A stretch of DNA of 64,000 nt from Protopterus annectens (GCF_019279795.1 NC_056743.1:633790517-633854516), one strand, 5' to 3'; shown: positions 1 to 10,959, counted from the stretch's first letter. The notes: a model not told the origin generated them from the letters alone. Numbers and translations are program-made.

Positions 1-200
1 CAAATACTCTTGGTACTGTATCATATGGAATTGACAATTTAATGCCCTCATAGAAAGAGTGGAAGAAGTATACACTTTTTTAACCCATCTCTCTAAAGCC
101 CTGGACTCCCTTTCAGAGGGGAGTGGATTTTTAGTAGTGGCAGTTGCAACCCCTTTAGGGCCCTAGGAAATAGTTTCTGGGACAGCAGAGTGGGCCTTGT

Positions 201-1840
201 GACAAGTTTTTTCTTCAGAAAATAGGTTTAGTGATGGGCTCCCCTTGTGGAGCAAGTGTCACAAACTTAGTGATGGCACAATGGGAGGCGAATCATGTCT
301 TTACAGATGAGGCTATGATGGAGTGTATAGTTTATTACACTCGGTTTCTCGACGATATTTTTATACTTATAAATGGAGATGACATACTGGCCACTAACAT
401 CGTCAATAAGTTTAACTCTTCTACTAGTTGTTTACAATTTACTCATACGTTCAGCACTGATACTATACCATACTTGGATATCCGGTTGGTTAAAAATGAA
501 ACAGGTGGCATTTTCACTGCCCAAATATATAGGAAAGCTACTTATTCTAACTCCTTTTTTCACTTCTCTAGTTGCCACCCATTCCACCAAAAAAAGTCAG
601 TTGTTAAGGGGCAACTAGTGAGGGCATCACGGATTTCCAGTCTAGATGAAGACTTCACTAGTGAATGTCTCTTCTTGAAGCAGATGTTTTTACATCGGGG
701 TTACCCGGAATCATTACTGGGCACATTAATTGAAGAGGTCACACATAAAAGAAATGGAAATTGGTTTAAACCAATCCTAAGTAGGAACCATAGAACTTTG
801 GACAATGTTTCTACCATTGAGCTTGACGTCAATGGTCCTGAGACAGTCACCTCTAACTTCCGACAGGACCTCCAACGTAGTTTTGTGACTTCATTCAATA
901 CTCAAAGTAAACTCATCGTCAATGTGATTACCAAAAATTGGGAATTATTTAAATCTAACCACACTGTCTTTGAGTTTTTAGGTCACAAACCACACGTAGT
1001 TTTTAAAAAGGGTAGAAACTTGAAAAATCTCCTTGAGAGATGGAATAATTCACTCTCCAGAGTGACAGGTATGTCTAAATGTGAGAGTTGCAACTATTGT
1101 AGATTCATTGATTGTACTAATTCTTTTACAATCAACGGAAGTACCTATAAGTTGAAATCTAGATTTAATTGTAATACTAGATTTTTGGTTTATTTGGCCC
1201 AATGTTCTGAATGTTTCGCATTCTACGTGGGCAAAACTGAGCGCAGACTCAGAGATAGGGTATATGAACATCAATATGCCATTTCCCATAATAAGATGGA
1301 CAATGCTCTGGCAAAGCATGTCCACCACAACCCTACACACAAATTCAAATTTTTAGTCATCAATAACATGGTTCTTCACATAAGAGGCGGTCCTGCTTCA
1401 TTTAAATTGGAAGAACTTGAATTACTGTGGCAGATTAAGTTGAATGCTTTCAATTACCCTGGCCTAAATGAGGCCTGATCAATTTCCAGTATCCTATAAC
1501 TTAAAAATTTGCAAAGATAACGTCAGATTTTATTTACCACTATATACTGTTTTTTATTTTATACAGTAGAAACTACTATGCATAATTTAAGTACAGATTT
1601 CTGATGGAAGTGTATGCCCCTGGTGGTTATTTTGTTAAAATTAAACACATTTTTTCCTACAACCTCTTGGAAACAAATTTAAGTATGTGGCACCTTTTAA
1701 TTTGTAATTGTTTTTAATTGTTATAAATATTAACTTGTTTAGGTTTTCCCACACTTTTTATGGGTATAAATTGTTAGTAGCTGTGTTAATTAATTACTTC
1801 TGAAGAAGTTTGTTAATCTAGAACAAACGAAAAGCGCTTA
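201..1840 (+). mobile_element. Penelope-like element, 5'-truncated, inserted in DIRS copy A
   Basis: A Penelope-like retroelement on the plus strand. It is truncated at its 5' side, starting within the reverse transcriptase just upstream of the MGSPCGAS motif at about 233. The left junction with DIRS gag lies near 200, where similarity to other DIRS copies stops. After the ORF stop at 1478 come about 360 bases of 3' noncoding sequence. The 3' end near 1800-1840 reads CTGAAGAAGTTTG...GAAAAGCGCTT, which resembles the 3' ends of vertebrate Penelope elements. DIRS gag resumes on the other side. Confidence 0.85.
231..1478 (+). CDS. Penelope-like reverse transcriptase with GIY-YIG endonuclease (N-terminally truncated)
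   Basis: The product would copy element RNA and nick target DNA. The open frame gives 415 residues and can be read upstream to about 201, where the element's break begins, so the true start is missing. Visible parts are the RT motif MGSPCGAS (residues 2-9), the catalytic FLDD (39-42), a cysteine-rich linker with C284, C287, C290 and C295, and a GIY-YIG endonuclease at about 318-352 (VYLAQC, then YVGKT, with R342 and H347). This domain order (RT, cysteine linker, GIY-YIG) is diagnostic of endonuclease-bearing Penelope-like elements. The 3' two thirds is open to a natural stop, so the copy is fairly young. It cannot act alone because the RT amino terminus is absent. Confidence 0.9.
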   Translation: MMGSPCGASVTNLVMAQWEANHVFTDEAMMECIVYYTRFLDDIFILINGDDILATNIVNKFNSSTSCLQFTHTFSTDTIPYLDIRLVKNETGGIFTAQIYRKATYSNSFFHFSSCHPFHQKKSVVKGQLVRASRISSLDEDFTSECLFLKQMFLHRGYPESLLGTLIEEVTHKRNGNWFKPILSRNHRTLDNVSTIELDVNGPETVTSNFRQDLQRSFVTSFNTQSKLIVNVITKNWELFKSNHTVFEFLGHKPHVVFKKGRNLKNLLERWNNSLSRVTGMSKCESCNYCRFIDCTNSFTINGSTYKLKSRFNCNTRFLVYLAQCSECFAFYVGKTERRLRDRVYEHQYAISHNKMDNALAKHVHHNPTHKFKFLVINNMVLHIRGGPASFKLEELELLWQIKLNAFNYPGLNEA

Positions 1841-2449
1841 AAGGAAGTTCATTGTGTTTTTGGGAACTGTTATTAAATCTTCGTACAGTCTGCTCTGCCG
1901 TTTTGTCCGTTTGTTTGGTATAGTATAGTTAAATGCTTTTCCAAAATAATGCTGGGCGAACTCCGCCCGACGCTTAATAGTGCATTTGTTGAATGTAGCA
2001 CAAAAGCAACAGACCGAGACGTCGTGGTCTGGGCCTAAACAAGGTATACAGAGGGAATGGAAATCCTTATGCGGTATTTGCTTCCCACAAGAAATACAAT
2101 TATTAACTTTGTCTGACATCGGTCTGAGGCAAGAAAAGTTTCCCCAACGGGGTACTTAGCTTTTAAGAAGACTTCGGTTTCCAAATTTCGTAATTTCAGG
2201 AGCTGGCCGACCGGCACTTGCGAACTGCTTCTGCTGCACCGCGGCAAGAAAGACTGAAGAAAATGGCATCGGCTGGTTCCTTTATATCCCTGTCGCACTG
2301 ACGTCAGGAAGAAGCGACAACGCCGGACCTAGACTTTGGAATTCGGCCGACCGAGGACCCGCCTGACGGCTGGAGAACCCATCTTTTATGACTGCAGCTG
2401 TATGCACGATGAACATCTTGGCACAGAAAGCCAGTGGACCTAGATTTCT

Positions 2450-2998
2450 GGTTAAATTTCAGTAACTGGCAATATGTGCACTGCCTGTATGCCAGGAAAA
2501 AAGAAATACAGAGGACATGAAGGAAAATCTACTACAAAAGGCAATTAAAAAAAACACTGGGAAAAGTACTGTAAATGTTCAGCAAAAAGCAGTGCTAGCG
2601 CCAGACATGACCGCCAGTAACCTAGAAGATAGTATAAGGCAAGTGCATACAGAACTGAAAAAAAAATGAAACACTGATGGGAGTACATAAACTCAAACAA
2701 TAAAAGGCTGGAAAAAAATGGAAGAAGTTTTAAACAGATATTCAGATAAGGTGATAAAACTGCAAAACTCAGAGGTCGAAATGAAGAAAAGACTGGATGA
2801 ATATGAGACTGCACAAGAGAGGTTTAAAAAAATAATAAAATTAGAGGACAGAGCGTGTAGGGAAACCTGAGATTTTCTGCTGTAACAGAGAAGCTGGAAG
2901 GAACAAAGTTTACTAATTTTATGAAAGCACAAATAAGCAACTGGACTGGTTGGTATTCCACAAAAGGTATTGTTAATTGAAAGGGCACATCATGTGTA
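2450..2998 (+). pseudogene. L1-type LINE ORF1, amino-terminal and middle part
   Basis: Plus-strand L1-like ORF1 remnant encoding an RNA-binding chaperone. From 2690 the frames give a charged coiled-coil stretch (EVLNRYSDKVIKLQNSEVE), then LEDRA, RFSAVTEKLEG and finally IPQKVLLIERAHHV at about 2955-2998. These match the L1 ORF1 signature ending in IERAHR. Several frame changes and an in-frame stop break it. The sequence is cut near 2998 by DIRS copy I, and an L1 ORF1 C-terminus resumes near 5280. Upstream it abuts the 5' end of DIRS copy A. It could be L1 or Tx1 lineage. Confidence 0.7.
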
Positions 2999-2999
2999 A

Positions 3000-5174
3000 G
3001 CTCCAAACCTGGCTAGTGCTTGGTGTAGGCAGAGGGAAGTCATTGGGATTGCTTTCTGTAGGTTTGCGCTTTATCTCCTTCAGATTTGGAGGTGGATGCG
3101 GCCCATTGCTTTGACCTGTATGAGTCTTGCGCCTGGTATCTGGAACCCTTAGGGTGTCTGAACTTGCCCCTTTGAGCTCTGTCTGACACAGGAAAGGACC
3201 AATTTGTGTAGGCCAGTGTCTGCTGAATCTGGGTGGCTGCACTTGTAAGAAGTCTTTAACAGTTTGGAAAGACTTAGCTTTGTCTTCCATTTTCTTTAAA
3301 ACCTCTTCTGCCTTAATACAAAAGAGAGAATCATGCTGTAAAGCTGCAGCTAGCAATTTAACTTTAACATGGTCAGGCAAATTCTGTTCCTTTAACCAGG
3401 CATGCCTCCCAATCACAGATCCAGTAACTGCAGCCCTGCAGGAGGCCTCCAAAGAATCAAAACCACATTGCAAAGTATGCTTTACAACTTGTTCAGCTGC
3501 ATGCAATAATTCCTGCAATTCTTTATATTCTGCACATTCTGAAATCAACATCATTTTCTGTTTCAGCAATCCCATAACATGTTGTTGGTACTTAAGCATA
3601 GGAAATTGACAGTTTAAGGCCCCGATTGCCAAGGTTGCAGATGTATAAACCTTATTTCCCCCATCTGTCCAGTGTCCTTGAATCCCTGTCAGAGGGGGTA
3701 GGGTTTTTTGCTGTTGAGGCCTTAACTCCCTTTGGACCCTGCGAAATAGTTTCAGGATCAGCAGCAGAGTTTCTAAATAAAAATTTATGAGAGTCAGGGA
3801 CCCTTTAATATCTGTCAGGCTTACTGGGAGCCGGAGGTAAGGAGTCAGGAGTCAAGCTTGTCTCTAAAAACCCATCATCCACAATGTCTAAAACAGGGGG
3901 AATGGCTAAAGGCTTGTGCTGAGGTAGAAGAAGGAAATCCCAGAGCCTTTTTTGATTGAGAAGTCTTGACTCTCCCAGTGAAAAATGCTCCCTCAAAGTA
4001 TGCAAGGTTTCTCCAAATGAATAATCCTCAGGAGGAGATGCAGATGGAATAGACTCCTCAGCATCAGAATCCTCACAGGGAGGTAAAGATAATTCCTGAT
4101 CAGAAGACGAATCAGGAGAAATAGAAACCTGATCTGAAGATTCATAATCAGTGTCTTGCCTAGGCCTCTTATCTGGAAGGGGATGGTTACCCCTGATCAA
4201 GGTAATGAGGTCTTCAGTCATTTTGATCATCTTGTTTTTTAGGCATGGAGGCCTTTGCACGTGGCTCATGCGTCAGTTTTTTAGTTTTAGAAGTTGCTTT
4301 TGTCTTTGGTTTTGCAGCTGTCGTCAGTTTGATGTACAAATTTTGAGGTCTGAATACACCCTCAGAAGCCAGTGCCTGCTCAGCGGCTCCAGACCCATCC
4401 GAGGGAGATACATCTGTCGGTCTAATACCTTGAGTATCTTGCGGCATGCCGGAATCCACATGGGTGTCGGTAGAGGCCTGCGACTCGAAGATAGCGGGTA
4501 TCAGGGGCTGCGAAGGAGCCTCACTGAGTACCAGCGAACTGGAGACTGGCTTAGGAGAAGCTTCGTCGTCCGTTTTGGATCTCGACTGCCTTTCTCTGTC
4601 ATTTTCTTTGCATTTTTTATGTACTCCAGTAGTCAGATTGCTATCCGACGGCATTTCTAGGTAATTAAATCCATTTCCAAAATACTTTGATGCAAAAATA
4701 TACAGACGCTTAATAGTGCATTGGTTAAATCTAGCACAAAACCGACAGCCAGGCACATTGTGATCAGGGCCTAGGCAAGGAATACAGTATAAATGGAAAT
4801 CCTTATGAGGTATTTGCTTCCAACAAGTAATACAATTATTAACTTTTTCGGACATTGGTAAAAAGCAAGAAAAAAGTTTCTCCAATGGGGTACTTAGCTT
4901 AATGAAGACTTTGGTTCTGAAACTCAAACTCAAATATTTCAGTAGTCGACCGACCAGCACTTGCGAAATGCTTCTGCTTCGGGCACTGCACGGCAAGAAA
5001 GACTAAAGAAAATGGTGTTGGCTGCATGTTTTATACCCCTGATGACCTGATGTCATGGAAGAGAAGACAGCAACCGACGCAGGACCCAAGACTTTGGAAT
5101 TCAGGTCGACTGAGGGCAACCTGCCAGCAGATTACCCAAATGTAATGACTGCAACAGTGAAACACGAATAACAT
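3000..5174 (-). mobile_element. DIRS-type retrotransposon copy I, gag and 5' end only
   Basis: Minus-strand family-1 DIRS fragment lying inside an L1 ORF1. It holds the gag-like ORF1 in pieces: the C-terminal part at about 3000-3650 (motifs ATGSVIRRHAWLKEQ-like, then DKAKSFQTVKDFLQVQPPRF), the acidic middle at 3805-4269, and the amino terminus with MSEKVNNCITCWKQIPHKD at about 4270-4860. The leader and 5' terminal repeat follow at 4990-5174. No reverse transcriptase or recombinase is present. It is broken, with several breaks, and is older than copy D. Confidence 0.85.
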
Positions 5175-5229
5175 CTTTAATAGTAAAAATGCAATCTTAC
5201 CAGTAGAAGGAGTTTACTCGAACAAAACT

Positions 5230-5480
5230 GTGGCAGAAGAACAAACTACTAAAAGTGGGAGACAGCAGAGCGTTTCTGGAGAATGATTACTCATTGTACA
5301 CCACACAGAAGTGGAGTAAATTTATTCCATTATTCGGAATGTCGAGAAGCAAGCAAGAGATTCAAACTGTTGTACCCAGCTATCTTCAAAATATTTTTCC
5401 CTAGAGGAACAAAATCATTTTTTGATGAAGTACATACTAAAGGAAGAAATACAAAAGTTTGTCCAACAAAAAGTGAGCTG
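5230..5480 (+). pseudogene. L1-type ORF1 C-terminal fragment
   Basis: The plus-strand frame from 5283 gives REASKRFKLLYPAIFKIFF followed by KSFFDEVH. This resembles the end of L1 ORF1 proteins (an LLYPARLR-like block followed by a phenylalanine-rich tail). It is probably the remainder of the ORF1 interrupted at about 2998 by DIRS copy I, since strand and order fit. It is short and broken, so the assignment rests on one motif. Confidence 0.5.
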
Positions 5481-5489
5481 TGAAACAGA

Positions 5490-5600
5490 ATCTGCGCCAA
5501 GGCAAACCAAACTTAGATTATACAAATCCTTGTGGCTTATCTGTTTCCCACAAATGATGCAGTTGTTAACTTTTATAAAATGTCTCAGTTTTAGGAAAGA
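5490..5600 (-). pseudogene. DIRS ORF1 amino-terminal scrap
   Basis: The minus-strand frame includes KVNNCIICGKQISHKDLYN, the conserved amino-terminal cysteine motif of the family-1 DIRS ORF1. Nothing else of the element is recognisable here. It is an isolated old fragment. Confidence 0.65.
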
Positions 5601-6684
5601 GAGGCATAATGCCATATTCATGAATTAGGTTTTGTGTAAAGACTTTTAAAAACGTTACTTCTTTTAGATGGAAAAAACTGTTGTGAGATATACGGAAAGT
5701 GATGGAGAGTTAAAGTTAGACTGATGAGAGCTACGTAGGCACATAAAACTCTCAGCATATAATCCCCGAGTATAAATCCAAGTATAAGCCATGAACCAGA
5801 ATTAAGGGCAAGGAAACTTAAGTGTTAACTGCTGTCCATCACAATTATGAATACTAATGAGTGTGTTTTAAAAGTCTTTTATGCCCTGTGATGTTTAACC
5901 AAGTGACTGAATTACTTTTATTTAAAAATATATATATTTGACTAGGTTGTTTTTTTTGTCAGATGAAATTCTTATTTCTGATGCATTACAGGATGAAAGT
6001 GCTAACAAATACTTGGTGTGCCATTCTTGACTTTGCTTAAATTATACACATTTAAATGGGTGTACCAACATTTGGTCGACGAAACAGATGGTCAATAGGT
6101 GTGACAGACAGTACAATTCTCGGGGTTGAGAATATGTCCTCCACTTAGGCAGTCTCAGAGTTAGAATATATACTTTAAACATTGTTTTTCTTATTTTAAA
6201 TTTTGTATGCACAGACGCATGCATGGCAGCATGTTGACAATGGCACTGTTGACTTTTTGCAGTCAACGAAAGTGAATAGCATATGTATAACAGATACTCG
6301 CACACATATATATGTACATATGCATACTATACACAGAAACGCACACAAATCAGTACATGTAAGTTGATCTACTGAACATTAGATCTCCTTACATATAACT
6401 GACGCCACCTGATTGACTTAAAAAGACTAACAAAATACTGTACATGCTAAGGGACATAACCTTGGAACATCAAAATTAAAACCATTCATTTTTGTAGGGA
6501 GGTAAGCCCATTGCATTTCACATTCCCTGCTATTTATATTTACCAGTTTCGAGACTGAACAACATCGGGCATGACTCAAAGCAAAATACAGTTAAGGAGA
6601 ACAATGGGCAGACATCTGGATGGAGCTGATGAATAAAAAGAGAAATAACTGCACTATGGAAGGGCAGGTTACAGGGATTAGAGA
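5601..6684. other. Unassigned AT-rich stretch
   Basis: No convincing ORF, repeat end or RNA gene is seen. Short alternating purine-pyrimidine runs occur near 6300-6340. It is probably old intronic DNA. Confidence 0.4.
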
Positions 6685-6732
6685 AACACACACATACAGA
6701 CACGCAGACACACACACACACACACACACACT
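6685..6732. repeat. (CA)n microsatellite, imperfect
   Basis: An imperfect CA tract with a few interruptions in its first half and a pure CA run at its right end. Confidence 0.95.
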
Positions 6733-7079
6733 TCCTAAAGAATACAGTCACTGGGCCTGCAGATAACTCTTAATGGAAATCTTCAAAACATAACTAGCTA
6801 ACACAAAAGTGCTAGAGGAGAGGTTGATGGCAAATGTGCCACCCTAGGAGTGTAAGGAGAAAGTCAAGAAGAAGCTGTTAATGGAAAACTCTGGTTGTTT
6901 AAGAAAAAAAATCACTACAACAACAAACAACATGAGTTTATGGCCATAAGGAGCAGTCACTGGAATCCAATCTAGTTTTATGATTGTAATATGGGAAAAC
7001 TTGACAATGGAGTCTTGACAGACAGTCCACCAAGACATCAGCACAGCTATGACTCAGTCTCATAAAAGCAGCTACTGCT

Positions 7080-8065
7080 GTAGAGCTTTGATGTGAAACG
7101 GAGACTGAGGAACTTGTCTAAGGCATGGCTGAAGAAAAGGACACAAATAAGGTGAAGGGTACACTGTCAGAAATAATAAATGTGATTACTACAGTAATGC
7201 AAGGGTCAGTCCTAGGTCCAATACGCTTCATGATATATACTTCACTGAATGATGAAGCTTAGGTAAAACTGATATTGGCTTATGGTGCTGTCACTAATAA
7301 TAATAAAAGTTTTCTGAACTGATATGTAACATGCTGAAATGGTTTCTTTTGGACTTCCTTTCAGACACACTTGAAAGAACAGAAAATAAGATCAAACTCT
7401 TTGCAGATGACAAATACAATTACAACAGTAGATGATGGAGGTGTAGGGGACAGCAGAGTCTGAAGAAGGACTTGGAAAGGCTGTTCAGGCTGACAGGAAG
7501 ACAGTACTTTCAGATGGGTGCAAATAAGCAGTACTATTACAACTGATTGCAGAATAGCAGAAAAATGAAGCTGCTGATCACCAGAGTAGAGTAGTAAAGC
7601 ACTGACAGCAGTATTAGAAATGTTGTGTGACATCCTGAGAGGGAAGGAACACTTTCCAGAGCTAAGAAGTAATGATTCTGCTCCACTTGTCCTTCATCAG
7701 GACACAATGTGACAACAAGAGTGCAGATTTGAAGGCTACAGCATGAGAAAGACCACGAGAAAGCTATCATAAGCTGGTAAGGGATGCAGGGGAAAGGACA
7801 TAAGCAGAAACTTAAGGAGATGGTGGGTGTCTTCTTACTGGAGACAAGAAATGAAAGGGGGGGTACAAGTGACAAAATATCAAGTTGAGGGAGATATGAC
7901 ATCACCTCAAAGGAAAAGGTTATGAGAGAAAGAAAAGACACACGCAGAAGACTATAGGATCACCGTCTCTCTGAATCTGTGAAAGTATTGTTTCATGAAA
8001 AGGGTAGTCGGCAGGGACTTCAAAGAGGCATTCAAAAGGATATGCCAGGGGATAAAGAATGTTAA
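7080..8065 (+). pseudogene. Old CR1-type LINE reverse transcriptase remnant
   Basis: Heavily worn plus-strand non-LTR retrotransposon. Translated blocks in order are QGSVLGPIRFMIYT (about 7200-7242), the RT motif found just before the catalytic site in CR1 elements, and then LFADDXXXITTVDD near 7400-7440, which is the catalytic ADD block. A CR1-like stretch with HFPELRSNDSAPLVLHQDT follows at 7640-7700. Numerous stops and frame changes interrupt it, and the ends cannot be placed exactly. The lineage (CR1 rather than L2) is the likeliest reading. Confidence 0.55.
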
Positions 8066-8354
8066 ATTCACGTATTTACTTATTTATTATTTGTTTACTA
8101 GGTATGTGGACTGGTCTGCTGACCCCATTCAGCCACGACATTAGCTCAAAGAGCAGAAAATACATCACTGCCTTTCAATCAACAATATTATATATAAAAT
8201 GAGTACACAGCAAAATTCAGAACATAGTAACATTGAATGCAGATAGGGTAACAAAAGATACAGTCACAGTGCACTCAGAAAAAAACTATACAAAACGCAA
8301 GCTAAGATATGCATCACATAAGTGCAATCATTCATATTATGCATAACTTCTATA

Positions 8355-8747
8355 GGGTCTATATTAAATTAGCGAACGCTTAGAAAAGCGAATGCTAATT
8401 CATCGACCCCTTTTAAGCAAAAGCTTAAAATCTCGAACACCCGGAACAGTGATTTTTTTTTTCCCCAGAGAAAAAAAAAATCGCTGTTCCACAGAAAAAA
8501 AAAAAAAAAACAACAACTTAAAACATTAAATAATGTGTGGGGCTTCGCCCCCCCACACCCCCTACTTAAATATAGCAACTCCTAGATCGCACCATAGTGG
8601 AGGAAATGGCGAACTCCCGAAATTGGCCCAGCGATTTTTTTGCCCTGTGAAAAAAAAAAATCTCTGTTCCAGATGTTTGAAATGGTAAGCTTTCGCTTAA
8701 AAGGGGTCGATGAATTAGCGTTCGCTTTTCTAGTTCAATATAGACCC
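8355..8747. mobile_element. 393-bp MITE with long terminal inverted repeats
   Basis: The ends are inverted copies: the left end starts GGGTCTATATT and the right end closes with AATATAGACCC. The inverted similarity runs about 65 bases at each side and includes the shared block TTCATCGACCCCTTTTAAGC (reverse-complemented on the right). The element is flanked by a perfect 9-bp direct repeat, ACTTCTATA, at 8346-8354 and 8748-8756, the expected target-site duplication. The interior holds A-rich runs, GCTTCGCCCCCCCACACCCC and no coding capacity. A 9-bp duplication and a G-rich start would suit a Mutator-like element, but the superfamily is unproven. Confidence 0.85.
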
Positions 8748-9059
8748 ACTTCTATATACATGTGAAATATTTTCTTATAAGATGACACATTAACAGGCTG
8801 AGAAAAATTTATTAAATCCATTCTATTATCCACGATATGGGATGATAAATTATGTAATAATTGCCAGTGTTATTACTTAACCTAAATATCAGTTTCTTGA
8901 CAATTATCTTTGACTTTAGCCAAGTATCACTTAAATGGAAGAAAATGTGGTATCCTTTGCGATTATACAAATGTAATGTATTTGTAGGCAACCATGTAGT
9001 AGTAGTACAGTGGAGCATAGCAAAACTCACATTCTCCAGAAGAGGCCACTATTTTTCTA

Positions 9060-9540
9060 CAGGTGGGGTTCACAGGTTCATAGGTAAGTACTACACTAGC
9101 TGTCCTTGTGAGCCATTTTAAGCCTAGCCAACTTTCTTTTCAAAGGTGAGAATCAAACCCTGTAACTTGCTTCTGTGAAGTAAGCACCTGAACCATTATA
9201 CCAACCCCTGACCCTCTTAAATGAACATGTACATATTCAAACCCTGTAACCTCGGCACAGGAAGCACCCCCATGAACAAGTCAGAGGTTTAATCCTCCGA
9301 ACTAACAGCCAGACTGTAAAAGTATCTGTAAACTGGATTTGAACCTTGCATTACATTTTTTCTTTCTCTAAGCTCACTGCATTTACACTTTGTGCTGCAA
9401 AGATAGGATAGGTAAGCACCAGGCTAGCTGCTCTTGCAGGCCATTTTATGCCTAGCCAATTTCCCTTCAAAAGGTGAGAATCAAACCCTGCATCATACGT
9501 CTGTGAAGTAAATCATTATGCCAACTCTGATGATCTATAC
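9060..9540 (-). repeat. Cluster of tRNA-derived SINE pieces
   Basis: Two similar units (about 9077-9213 and 9400-9535) share CTAGCTG...CCATTTTA.GCCTAGCCAA followed by GGTGAGAATCAAACCCTG. Read on the minus strand, each gives a tRNA-like head with a B box close to GGTTTGATTCTC and an A-box-like TGGTATAATGGTTC. A third, weaker tRNA-like piece with ATTCAAACCCTGTAACCTC lies between them near 9237. A related scrap occurs at 52576-52666. This fits a tRNA-derived SINE family, here broken and clustered. No functional tRNA is proposed because the stems do not pair well. Confidence 0.6.
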
Positions 9541-10821
9541 ATGTTGTCAACTGCCTATCAGTAATACAACCAAAGACATTGATGTACCAGTGATGTACAC
9601 AGGAAGAACACATCATTTCACTTTGTTATCACAGCAAGTAAACCAAAATTATCTGGAACCCTAACATTTAGGATAACATTGGTAACAGCTGCATACATCA
9701 TAACATACAGGAAATGGCTCTCCAGTTATCAGAATGTAGAAACTCTGGAAGCTGCCAAATGAAAGCTACCAATCTGCTCACTTTTGCAGTCAAATAATTC
9801 TGAAAGTACTGTTTCAGTTTTTCGGATACTTTTTGTAGGGGGTAGCAATACCACCTGTTCCTTCATGGAGGGGGCTACAACACTCGCACCCCCACTCTTG
9901 AGATAATTAACTCTTCTTAACTAACACCACCAGAAAGGGAATCCTTTGCAATGGTCTCCGGAATTTAGACCGATTCAACCATCTGTCAAAAAAACACAAT
10001 TTGAAAAGAAAATTCTTGGCTGTACATCCTACTGTTGCTTTAGTCCACACCAGATAGTCAGTCCAGCATTTGCTCTATAAGTACCAACTATGAAGACCTG
10101 GATTCAGGAATAAGGACAAGTTGCAAGAGGGCTCAAGCCAGGCAGGGTGGAACCACATTTCACAGATGCCTGCATCTGCAAAGGGAGGAAGTCAGATAGA
10201 CTTCTACAATGCCACCACTATATAAAATACATTCACAACTCTTGCAACAGAATGCTAAAAGCATAATGCATACTTTGGTCATTTTTTCCTAAAGTCTAAG
10301 GCAGTAAGCAATATACAGCAAACATATGAACATTCTGCAGGATTCTGTCTCCTAATCATACAGTTTCTGCACTACTACTTGGATGCTTACTCTGGAAAAC
10401 CCAAGTCTTCACTTGTGCACACAAATGGAAACAAAGCACCCACCCTAATGGAAGAGGACAAAGAATAGCCGAGATAAATGTAGGACAAATAATGTTGAGG
10501 AACTTTCCGGATTACAGATACAAAGATCAATAAACATCCATAAAAACAGTTTAGCAATCATATTTACAAATTCTGTAGGTTTCTTAAATATCTGACATGA
10601 CTTGATCATAAACAGAACCAGGATGAGCTATCTCAATAGTCAAATTACATCTGCTTGGAAATATCCAAGCAACTGTAAGAATGGTCTGGCGTCATCCCTT
10701 ATTTAGAGATAATTACATTTGCTTCAGGGTTGTTCCTGTTATATATCATTCCCTGCTACTCTCATGCTCTTGTACCATTTGCCACAGCCACCAAGCCACA
10801 TACACGTTTCTATGATCATAC
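9541..10821. other. Unassigned, probable host intron
   Basis: No repeats, ORFs or RNA genes are recognised. The stretch lies immediately downstream (in gene direction) of the CRAT-like exon and is probably plain intron. A next CRAT exon was looked for by motif (GPVVPDGYG-like) and not seen. Confidence 0.4.
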
Positions 10822-10959
10822 CTGACCAGTAAGGATTTTCCAGTGTGTTGCAACAGCGTATGAAGTGTCCATGAAAATCTTTGGTATACTTATTCCCTCT
10901 TCTATGGCCTGCAGTTTAAGCCCCAGCAGATGTCTATCAATGCCTTGGCCCAGAAGAGC
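10822..10959 (-). CDS. CRAT: Host exon: carnitine O-acetyltransferase-type protein, one internal exon
   Basis: The minus strand reads 46 codons without a stop, beginning ALLGQGIDRHLLGLKLQ and ending WKILTGQ, with FMDTSYAVATHW between. This matches the block IDRHLLGLKLQAIED...FMDTSYAIAMHF...TSQ of vertebrate carnitine acetyltransferase, an enzyme that moves acetyl groups between CoA and carnitine in mitochondria and peroxisomes. The exon is 138 bp and starts and ends in phase 0. It is preceded on the minus strand by a pyrimidine tract and TTTTCTTTTCCAG, and followed by GTATGATC, so both splice sites are near consensus. No transposon overlaps it. The similarity is closer to CRAT than to choline acetyltransferase or CROT as remembered. 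It could belong to a CRAT paralogue. The rest of the gene is not found in this window. Confidence 0.8.

Larger units (their letters stand above)
1..2416 (-). mobile_element. DIRS-type retrotransposon copy A, 5' part
   Basis: Minus-strand DIRS-like YR retrotransposon whose 3' part lies off the window's left edge. Positions 1-200 match the middle of the gag-like ORF1 seen in the other copies (compare 20340-20550). Positions 1880-2119 carry the ORF1 amino terminus with the conserved start MSDKVNNCISCGKQIPHKD and the CxxC motifs shared by all family-1 copies. Positions 2120-2416 are the leader and the 5' terminal repeat, ending in the family's GATGAACAT-like end. A Penelope-like element sits inside it at about 201-1840. 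The copy is broken, with several breaks, and is judged middle-aged. Confidence 0.85.

Noticed and set aside
4151-4660. A 169-codon plus-strand frame
   Set aside because: It is antisense to the DIRS gag-like region and has no independent support.
7361-7941. Minus-strand open frames of 90-134 residues
   Set aside because: They lie opposite a recognisable, worn plus-strand LINE and show no conserved motif.
9140-9215. Functional tRNA gene on the minus strand
   Set aside because: A and B boxes are tRNA-like, but the stems pair poorly and the unit recurs with SINE sequence.
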